This document shows, piece by piece, positions 10,915 through 21,900 of a stretch of 64,000 nt of DNA. The notes under the pieces were generated by a model. That model had not been told where the DNA came from and made no database searches. It was given only the letters and a program-made list of their open reading frames with translations. Source of the DNA: Trissonchulus latispiculum. Taxonomy: Eukaryota; Nematoda; Enoplea; Enoplida; Ironidae. Each line of letters starts with the position of its first letter. Position 1 is the first letter of the stretch. The stretch covers positions 44,420 through 108,419 of the forward strand of contig JASAND010012549.1 of NCBI GenBank assembly GCA_030248195.1, read 5' to 3'. The position numbers and the translations under genes are program-made.

Positions 10915-12105
10915 TTTTGGCATACATTCAGGAAACAGAATTACATTTGTCAGAATGTCATTAACCAGAATTTCATTTTCCAGCAGAATGCTGCTTATCA
11001 GAATTATAATTGCAGAAATGCTTTTGTCACTTATCACAGGCAAATCAATAAAGCTACGCGAATGTTCCCCGTTTGGGGGGGGGGTCGACAGGCATACCTC
11101 CTCCCCGTCTGGTGGGGGGTTAGCCAAAAGAGGTCCCCTTTTGGTGGGGGGGGTAGGCAGAAAAGGGTCCCCGTTTGGGGGGGGGGGGTCGTCAAGACAG
11201 GCAAAGATTGCCGAATCTGATTGGCTACTTGCGACCGCCCCCCAACGGGGACCCCTTTTGCATACCCCTACCAAACGGGACCTCTTTTGCCTACCCCTCC
11301 ACCAAACGGGAACCTCTTTTTCCTACACCCCCACCAAACGGGGACCCATTTTCGAATAGAACAAAAACTACCGTAATCCTCTGCTCGGATCTCTTGAACT
11401 TTATGACCACAGACTTGATATCGACATCATTCGAAAGCTCTTAACATGCTCTATCCGACGATGTGAGGCAAATGGTCGTATGTTATTTCATTAATAAGTT
11501 AATTTTAAAAAGGAGATAAAAATTTGTAAATTCTCAATTTTTACTAACATTTTCTAACTTATTTTTTCGTAGTGCAAGACAAAAACGGATAAACTACTTA
11601 TATCGTCTAATAGAGCACGTTTAGAGCTTTCGAATCATATAAATATTAACGAATAATATTCATCGTAGCAATCACTAACTAACTTTAAAGTGGACCATGT
11701 TGACACCTTGTGGTCATAAAGTTCAAGAGATCCCTCTGCTCTACCCCCCCACCAAACGGGGAGGGGTTTTCTGCAATCTGATTGGCTGTTGGCTATCCCC
11801 CCACCAAACGGGGACCTCTTTTCTGCTACCCCCCCCCCCCACCAAGCGGAGGGGGGGGGGGTATGCTTTGTCGAACAGAGCGACCCCCCGACCAAACGGG
11901 GGAACATTCGCGTATTGTGGGCGGAGCACCGTTACGCAATGCAGTGACGAGAAGCTCTCTAGTATCTTACTCTTCTTCAAATATATAGTGCAATTATGCA
12001 CTCTTGATAATACTGTTCCGACAGGTGAATTTTTTGGCAAATTAAGTTCTGAGTCGTATTCTGTCCTATGAAATTCTAATACCATTCTGTCAAATGAGAT
12101 TCTAA
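10915..12105. mobile_element. Older TIR-like element with CAGAATT motif clusters
   Basis: The left part (10930-11040) has repeated CAGAATT/CAGAATG steps at about 10-15 bp spacing. The right part (12050-12105) has the inverse (ATTCTGTCC, AATTCTAATACC, ATTCTGTC). These flank the element at 11057-11913, so the latter probably inserted into this one. Outer ends are not defined. Confidence 0.4.
11057..11913. mobile_element. TIR element with CCAAACGGGGACC motif arrays
   Basis: The ends are GCGAATGTTCCCCGTTTGG (left) and its inverse (right). Inside lie at least nine copies of a roughly 30-bp motif, ACCAAACGGGGACCTCTTTT, in inverted orientation on the two sides (11070-11190, 11240-11350, 11740-11830). 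Inner repeats also include TCTGATTGGCT at 11215 and 11777. The proline- and glycine-rich open frames here are repeat artefacts. Confidence 0.75.
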
Positions 12106-12171
12106 AGAAAGTAGACGAAATTGTTCGGCCTACAGTTGCTATAGTGACCACTAAAGTTTCTCCGACCTTAA

Positions 12172-12945
12172 CCAACTGAACAAAATTTCACTTTTTATTC
12201 AAATCGAACCACATTATAGAATAGTACCACAGAAAAACAATTAGGGACTATCTAATACACTAATTGACATAATATTACGTTGTTTAGCATTTGCTAGCTA
12301 ACTATTTAGCTACAGTTAAGTTAACACAGAAACAGAATTTCGTAGACGCACGGCACAAGTGCAAATATACGTACCTACATTACATAAAGTTTAATCTCAA
12401 CAAGTTTACACAAGTCAACACTTTAGTGGAAAAAGTTACACACTGCATTAACCATTCAATCAAAACAAGCCAACAATTTATAACTCAAATTTTGCGCTCG
12501 TCCAACAAAGGGAAACTTAACAGAATGTGCAAAGTGACGAAAAGTCAATCATACGAGAAATAATCGTACACATTTTCACAACACAGTTTGCACTGCAAAC
12601 AATATCATTCAGTATATGTCCAAGAAAATGTTCAAGCCCCCGTGAAGATGCTATTACTTCAGATATATTATATTATACCAAATTAAAAAATAGGTCATTC
12701 TACTTAGCAACTACAAGAAACAACCATCTCCGCCAAACAGCTTAGACATATAGTCGGATGAAAACAAAAAATCATTTTGACACAGAACAAACCGAATGAA
12801 ATAGAAATATGAAAACTAAAGTTCCCTGTCTTGAAAGGTCAACAAAACTAACATTAAAATAGCAAAAAACATTTATTAACAACACTGAATAAGAAGAAAA
12901 TAGCGTTTTAGTATCCCATTCAATTCAATTCCTATCTTCCATTCT
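12172..12945. other. Unassigned; includes VDAC 3' flank
   Basis: No gene or repeat family recognised; AT-rich. The part adjoining 12946 is expected to be the VDAC 3' untranslated region, on -. Confidence 0.45.
12872..12877 (-). promoter_or_regulatory. Candidate VDAC polyadenylation signal
   Basis: TTTATT on + gives AATAAA on -, about 70 bases downstream of the VDAC stop codon. Its position and strand suit a short 3' untranslated region. Confidence 0.45.
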
Positions 12946-15900
12946 CTAGTGTTCATACTCCACGCCGATACCAAACTTATGTCCGCCTTCGTTGAACTGT
13001 TGTAGATTGATTAGAGTTGAAAGCACAAGCTTCAGGCCTAAAATTAGCAAGGTTGATATAGATAACATGCCATAAAATCTTTACATCATAAAAACAAAAA
13101 GTGCACCCCTATAAGTGTTAAAGGGAGTGCTCCTAATTCAATCTTTCATTCATACCGTCTCAACCACATTCATAGGAAAGTATGAGCGAATGGGCAATAG
13201 TCCCAAAGACAGGACTCGGTCAAATGAGACTCCAAGCCAGATAGAGGAGCGCGGCTTCAGAGCTGATAACATTGTGCATCCAGCCTGCTGTTGCAACACT
13301 CTTATCACTACGTACATGAAATTTTTATGGAATTAACTTATGGAAATTTTCTTGGGGGAGGGGGAGCTCTCTTTGGGGGTGGCCCTCGGGGAAGGGCGAA
13401 ATTTTTTTAAAATTTTTCTAAAAACATGCTAAAAATTGCGCTATTTTTATAGTAATCACCAAAAAAGTTCGTTTGTAGTGCAACCGGATTTGTGTTAGAA
13501 TAGGCAAAAATCGAGTAAAAATCTCTGGCAAAGCCGGAACATGTTTGAAAACTTGGCCTCCTGAGTGATTTTTCAGGGCAAAAGATGGTACTAAAAGGGG
13601 CACCCACTTTTTTTGGGAGGGGGAAGCGATTTTTAGGGGGGAATTTTGGGGGAAGGTCGTTTATGGGAGGAGACCTCCACCCCCCAGTACAATAAGCTCA
13701 GTAAAAAATTGTATACACAAGAGTATATAATGATAAGAGTACGCCACTAGGCATGCGACCTCATAGCAGAGCTAAAACTATGACCCTAGTAACTACTCCC
13801 CGCAAACCAGTACCTGGTCAAAACGGGGGAATGCTCATTCCTCTATGTTTACGTGGTTAAGCTCGAAAACACCAGCTGTGCGTTCGTTTAATTTGAGCCT
13901 TAAACATAGCGCGCAAATTTCCTAGAAGTGATGAGCCTGATTTGCGGGGGGCCTCAGCCATTAGCGAAACAGATCCTAGTTTTTCCTCTAACAAAAGACA
14001 GCATAACCAGTGGCATACTCTGATCATTATACTATTAGTGTCTATTTCTTTAACGATTAAAATAGTCGGATTAAACGGATTAAAAATCAACCGGATTAAA
14101 ATTTATTTGCTATTTGTTGTTGTTGTTGTTGTTGCTATTTGCTATTTCTAATGCTACATTAAACGGATTAAAATTAACTCGTTTAATCCGGCCATTTTTA
14201 ATCCGCGGATTTATTTTAATCCGCTTAATCCGTGTAGCTGAACGAGGATTAAAAATTAGTTGAAAATGCAGGAGACGGATTAAAAGGACTAAAATTAATC
14301 TTTAAAGAAACAGCGATTAAGCAGGTCGGATTAAAATCAACCGGTTGATTTTTTAATCCGAAGTGTGAATAAAGATACAAGATTAGATTAAACTTTTAAT
14401 CCCAGGTGCATGAAAGCAATAGGATTAAATTTAATCCGTTTAAGTAGCTGGATTAAAATTTAATACCTTTAATCCGAGGTGCTATTTCTTTAATGCGGAT
14501 TAATGTTAATATAATACGTTTAAGGGGGGGGGGGGGGTTAAGGCCAATTTTTCGACCATCTCCGATTTTGTTCATTTTCACATATTTTGTAGTCCCAATG
14601 GGTCCACAAAACAAGATTAGAGCGTTTTGCATAATATTGCTTCAATCGTGCTGTAGAGTCCTTCAAAGGTGACCTCGACATAACATAGGAAAATTAAAAA
14701 GTAGGTAGGTAGGTATAGTTGTACTTCCCGCCCGCTAGCCGGTGAGCTTTCGCGAGGCCCCACAAAGGAGACATTTACAGTAAACTGTAAATGCAGGATT
14801 ACAATAAACTGTAAATGTAGGAGCTTAACTCGGAGAGCCACCCCCTGTACATTTTAGTTTGTACAGCTAAGCTGAGCGGTATCATGACAGTGCTGAACAG
14901 GAGTCTAAATCCCATCAACGATTCAGACCGCATGGCAGACCTCCTTTAACGCTCGGTCCCCTACGTGGTCGCTGGTCATCGGATAGCGGGTCGGCTTACC
15001 TGATTAGAATATGTTTGTTTTACCATCCTTTAAGAAGATTCCAATGATCCCCGAAGTCCACAGATTTGAGAAAGGAAAATGAAAAACTTAGGTTAAAAAG
15101 TTTGTGGCAGAAAATTTTTTGCTGTAAGCAAGATACAGCGCTACAACCTTGTTGTACATGTTAAGGACATACCATCAGAGAGTGCAAATAACCCCTCTGG
15201 TACAATTCTGTTGAGTGTCGGATTTTTGGCGATTTTTAAAAGTCAAAATTTTATAAAATTGGTGCTTTTTGCACGACGAAAAACAGGACCAGCAAAACAT
15301 TTTCGCCTCTCCTGCACGATTGGCAAAAGCTACAGAAATCGCTTATAGGAAAGTTGCACTCTACGCATACACAGAATTAATATGACAGTAGTTGCAAATT
15401 TCTACCATTGGTAGTGCTCTCAAAAAACTTGCCACAAAATATGCTAATTTAGCCAAAAATCATCATTTTTCACAGTTTTCACGTTCTTTTAATAATTTCT
15501 CACTCGTTCGTTACCCACTTGAAAGTCACCAAAACTGGCACATAAAACTCTCAATGCTTGCCGGACATTATGGTAAAGGCAAATGCTTCAAGGTAGAACT
15601 TTTCTGTCGTGTCGGCTCCCTTGATCTCTTATAAAGTCACAAAAGTCAATTTTTGAAATTTCCAAAATATAGACAAATTGGGTATCATTCGATAGCTACT
15701 GATGAGCTGAAGAACATTTCTAATAGAACTATGTGTCTGAAATGTAGTATCTGAAAATTAGAACAAGTTAAAATTTCAGGATAGAGTTAGATGAAAAAGG
15801 CTCAGTTCACAATTGAAGAACTTGTACTGTCAACGACTGGCTGGATATCCCGTAGTCATTTTAGTATTAAAATGCCACATTAGTTCACCCAAATTTCGCT

Positions 15901-18900
15901 GCCGTTCTGTCTCAACATGACCTTGGAGGACAAATCACAGTGATTTTCAAGTTTTCCAACTTTATAGCTGAATATCTCTGCCAGTTTGATTTCGAACTCT
16001 AATGTTTTGTCTTGTTTTTGGAACATATGTTCCTATGTTGTGTGTGAAAATGAGCGAAATCCGTGACTATCGATTTTGACCCAAAGCAAGCGGCCCCCCT
16101 TAATCTTTAAAGAAATAGGGCCTTAGTAAAACAGCCTAATGTGCTTAATGTGTGTGTGTGTGTATCTTACCAGGCTTGAGGGTATGGGTCATGCCCATCC
16201 CCAGCTGTGAGGTTGAGCTGATCTTGGCCCGGATCTGCGTGTCCCGGTCCGCCTGCAGCGCGGCGGCCAGTCCGAATCGGGTGCTCTGATCCCCACGATT
16301 CCAGCCCAGTGTGGCGCCCAGGTCCAGCTTATCTGTCACCTTGTGATACACACTGCCGCCAAAGTCAACCGCGTCCGTTCTGAAAATAGAAAGGAAGGAA
16401 GGGAAGGTTACGAAAAAGCAAAAATGAAAAACTCATCAACGAGATAAAAAACACGAGGGGGCAACCCCTGGATACTCACTGTGTAAAGGAAGCGGCAACA
16501 AGGAAACTCATTCCGTTTTTTTCGGGTAAGGGTGGAAAAAGTTTGAAAACATAATATCACTGGAGCACAAACTACTAAAAAAGACACATAGCCTCAGGAA
16601 AAACACAAGCTGTACGCAAAAGACTTGCTACTATAAAGTATATTGGTGCAACCAAATGCAGATTTTCTCAAAGGACACTGATCATGTCAAATTTATATAA
16701 ATGCTAGTCTAAATGGATATAAAGAAGACTAACATAAAATAACAATACAATAGGAACGGTATATATGTCGTAGTACAGTATATGATTCAGTACAATCACG
16801 GATTGTACTAGTACAGTATGTGATCCTACACTGTACTAGTACAGTGCGTGATCAGCCTTAGCACAGTGCAAAGTGTAACAAAGACTCAATGTATTTATGG
16901 AACCTTCTTCACTAATGCAACAGCATGTTTGGGGTCTGAGTAAGATGTTTAAGGGGGGGGGGGGTCACTTTTTTGCCGATTTTTCGACCATCTCCGATTT
17001 TGATCATTTTCACATATTTTGTAGTCCCCCTGGGTCCGCGAAACAACACAAGAGCGTTTTGTGAAATATTGCTTCTATCGTTCTGTGCAGGCCCTCAAAG
17101 GTAACCTCGACATGTGTTAAACATAGGAAAATGAAAAAGTTAGGTTAAAACGTTTGTGGCAGAAAATTTTTTCGCTGTACAAGAGCCAGAGCTCTGAAAC
17201 CTTTTCAAAACCATTAAGGACATATTGTAGAGTGCAGCTGTCTCCTCTGAAGCGATTCTGTTGTGTATTGGATTTTTGGCTTTGAATTTTGAATTTTTAA
17301 AGTAAGAATTTTGGAAAATCTGCCATTTTTGGACAATGAAAAACAGGACTCTTTTGCTTGTCCTGAACGATTGGCAAAAGCTACAGAAACTGCCAATAGA
17401 TACCTAGCTGCACTCTACGAATAAAACTACGTCTTATGAAAGTACTCGCGTTTTTCTATCATCTACAGTAAGCTCAAAAAACTTGCCACAAAAACAGCAA
17501 ATTTTGCTAAAAATGGCCATTTTTCATAATTTTCACATTCTTTTGATATATAATTTCTCACTCATTATGTGGTAAAAATCACCAAACTTGGCAGATTAAT
17601 TAATATATCCATGTCTGTCACATAATGTGGCCAAAACAAATGCGTCAATATTGAACAATGAACATGACTGCTGTGGCGGCACCTGTTCCTGTGATCTATC
17701 TGGCTGGCTGGCCTTCAGCCACGTCTGCACTTAAATATTACCTTAGCAAAGGCTTTAATTTGATGTATCTGTTAACCCTGTTTTCGGTAGCGTTTGGTCT
17801 CCACCTGACCTTGCAGGGCTCATCACCGGAATTTTCAAGTTTTCCGGCTTTGAACCTGAATGACTCTGTCACAGTTTGATTTCGAACGCTAATATTCTAA
17901 GTTATTTTTGAGAACATATGGGGGCATATATGTGTGAAAATGAGCGAAATCCGTGACTATCGATTTTTGACCAAAGTGACCCCCCCTTAAATAAATATTT
18001 GATTGTTAAAATGCCCTGTTAAGAATACTGCATAATAGAGACCTTCACGGGCCTGAATTTTCAGGCCCGGCCCGCCCGTCAAATTTCTGCTCGGCCCGAC
18101 CCGGCCCGGCCGCTTTCAAAAAAAATTTTGAACCTCGGCCCGGCCCGTAAATTTGAAAATTCAGGCCCCGACCCGTCCCGGGCCAAATCTGCTAATTTTT
18201 TGCCGTTGCCCAAAACAGCAATTTTTCGTTTTTCGGAAGTTATTCGTGTTTAACCATATTAAGTGTTTTCTCAGGCTATTTGAAGCTGCGAAAGTTTACA
18301 AGATGCATGTTGTGCAGTGTTTGCCCGAGCCAACATTTTGATTGGTTTGACGCGTCGACACGAGTCTATAGGCGTCTAATCGTGGCTGGAGCCATGAAAC
18401 GGCACTCCATCATAAAACGGCAAAAAGTGTTAGATCTTGTTGCTATCAAGGTTACTGTTAGGGTTGAAACTTTTTTACAAATTTTTTACGCTAACATACG
18501 TATTTTTACACTTTATTACGTACGCTTTTTACAGCGTTAAAACGGGTGTAAAAATTAATTGCTTTTAGCATGTACATTAAAACCCTGTTTTAACTATGAA
18601 ATAGTTATTATTTAAATATCAAAACTTCTATTCTGGCCCCAAACATGCTGTAGCATCAATGAAGAAGGTTCCACGAATACATTGCGTCTTTGTTACACTT
18701 TGCACTGTGCTAAGGATAATCACGCACTGTACTAGTTCAGTGTAGGATCACATACTGTACTAGTACAATCCGTGACTGTACTGAATCATCTACTGTACTA
18801 CGACATATATACATACGTGTAAGCATGCAGAGCATAGGCAGAGGTCTTGTATCCGAGGGCAGTCATGTACTTTTGCAGCTTCTTCTGAGCAAGATCCGTC

Positions 18901-21900
18901 TGCACCTGACCGCCCACCAACCAATTCTCATAACTAGAAAACAATAATTATTGTAAAAACAAAATTAAGAGTTATTTCAAATTTCAAAATGCCACTTGCT
19001 TGTAGTCAATAAACATTTTCATTGGTGGAATTTTCGAGAAAATATCAAAAGGTAACGTAGTTTTAGAACGGTCGAAGGTTTTAAAAATAACAAACTAGGT
19101 AACAAACAGCAACATCGTAATGAGCCAGTCACACTTGCACGCAGATACACGGAAAATACACAAAAAATTCTGAAAGTGTATGTAAATTTAAAAGACAAGG
19201 TTCAAGAAAATGGCCAAATTTTACCATTTTCAAACCAACTTTTCAAAACATTTTCCGGCTTCGCAGGATTTTTAACGAAATTTTCATTATTTTAGTCTTT
19301 TTCTAAATTTTTTTTTTTTTTTTAAAATTGTCCATTTTTATCGAGTTTTTAGCAGTTTAGACACAGAAAAACCCGCGAAAACTAGAAAATTTCGAAACAT
19401 CCCATTTTCGGTGAGCCCCCTAAATTTTGGCCTAAAAATAAGAAAGCAGCTAGCACCTCCTCAGAGTACGGTTGTTTTGATTTTTGATTACCGAATCGAA
19501 TCAATACTGTTTTGATGCAACTTTTGGTTTTTAAGTAATCGTACTGTGACTCAAATCATTTAAGCTTTGCAGCAAAAAATCGAACTGAATCAAATCTAAC
19601 GGAATTTTCAATAAAATATCAAAGTCCAAAACGTAAATACCCAAAACAATGTTCAGCTTTCTTCCACTACCGGTTTCGGGGTTCAGGCACCCTTCGTCAG
19701 CTGGATCCTTGCCCCTTCTGCGCTGCAAAATTTCAGGAAACGGGAAGGTCGGGGATATCCAAGCAAATTCCGGTGAATGCAAAGTGAAGGAGACGGGTCA
19801 AATGGTGGGTCGTTATATCGTTGAATTTTCAGAAGCCAAACTCGAGCTGCATTAAATCAAAACTATCGGCCATGAGTCAGTAGTTTTGATTTTGATGCAC
19901 ATTTTTATTCTGCAGGATAGTTTCAATATAAATATTATAATGTGAAAAAGTGCTGTTCCATACATGCATCTTTTCGAGTACTGTTATATGTCTAGTGTTT
20001 TTATGGTTTGCGCAATAAGCTGGGAGTGTCCACGCCAGACTATACCAACAAATGTTAACCAGGGATTTCTTACGTATGTACTTTGGAAGTTTTCACTGGA
20101 GCAGGGCAGGCTATTACAAGAATAAGTTGGTTGCTTTAACGTGTGCTTTTGCGTTTTGCGAGGCACTCATGTCAATAGGTTTCTACGCAAGCCCCTTATT
20201 AACATGCAAGAGTGTGAACCCAAAAAGACAATATTTTAATGAAGAAATTAAATAATATGCGAATCGAACGTGTCGTTACTGCAGCAAGGAGTATGAGGTC
20301 GATCAAGATTTAATGGTCACAACTGCCGGAGCCTGGCAACTAGGATATAATGGTAATTAGGATGCTTTAAATCAGTAGACAATGAAATTTCAAAAAAATC
20401 AAATATCGCATCAAAATTCAGTTGTGGGGAAAAAATTGCATCAAAATCAATAGTCTTCTAGATTGAAAAAAATCGAACTGAAAACTGAATCATATCAATT
20501 GGTTTTTCTGGAGTAGAAAATCGAACTGAATCAAATCAAAATTTTCTGTGCTCGCTTCGCATCAATACAACCGAACCTCCGAGGAAGAAGAGGAAAAATT
20601 TCCTCCAAAACTAAAAGCATTGTAATGTTAAAACATTTAAATTTTAAAAAGATTGCCCCTACCCAAACACGGAAGACAGGATTGCAGTCTTAGTGTTGAC
20701 ATCAAAAACGACATCAGAAAACAACTGATCCATGGCATATTCTGCCTTCACGCGTCCAGTATGCTTCCTAAAATTAATAATTTAATAAATAAATTAATAA
20801 TTATGCTTGATTCCTTCCCATTTCAAGATTACCGTACGTACGTATACGTAATGGTCAGATAAAACAACTAATTGCGGATCAACAACAACAACACGCGGAT
20901 CATGCCTTAGCGCTGCAATGTTTGCTCAAAGCTTGCGTAATTTGTACAAAGCTTTCAAAGAAGATAGTAAAACTTCTCTTTTAAAACCAGATATTTAAAG
21001 TTAGGAACAAAAAACGACCCTTCACATACATAAACATGACCGGGATTTTTCTATTGGGGTTACTTTTTTGGCCTACGGGGACGTCCCTACTTGTTTTTCC
21101 TACAGGGGGGGGTAGAGGGGGCCCCCTGATTTGAGTCGCCCCCCAGGATTAGGGACTGCCGACTCCCCCAGACTACAAAAGTCAACAGAAAAATGGGGTT
21201 TTGAACGTAAAGATTCAAATTTTTCCGGCTTCGCCAGATTTTTACACGTTTTAGTTATTTTAAGCTTAAAATTCGGCTAAAAATTGCATAATTTTTAGCT
21301 CAGGCAGCAAGAAACTAGCTATTTTTAAGCATTTTTGAATATATAACATTTTGGCCCCTTCAGAAATTTGTGCCCCCTCTGTGACATGGGGGCGGACCCT
21401 CCCCCAGTATTCACACCTCTTGAAATTTTTGCCCAAGAAAAAGCCAGACTTACAGTATACGTATATAGTAACACAAATCCACAATAATTATCCTACCCAG
21501 CATTCATAGACATAGAGTTGTCAAAGACGAGTTTGAGACCCTTGGCCCCACGGTCCTCTACAGTAATCTCCGTTCCCAGAGTGTTATCCGTGTTCCAGCG
21601 TTCCACGAGTGTGATGCCTGTACAAAGAAATACGACACGTTGTTACAGTAAAATTTACAGCAGACTAGAAATGCACGTAGCAAACAAACGAGTCGATTTC
21701 GATAGTAATTATAGTAAACCTGGGGTTAATGCTATCTCCGCCGAAACACAATGTGCTCGAAAACCTAAAAAATTATTAAAAAAATTATGATGATGCTATA
21801 CACTTATTTCGTGGCGTAGGCGTTAAAACGTTTTGGAAAATGTGCGTTTTACGCATGGCAGGGAAACATTCTCGGAGGGTGTCCACAATTTCGAGGTGGA

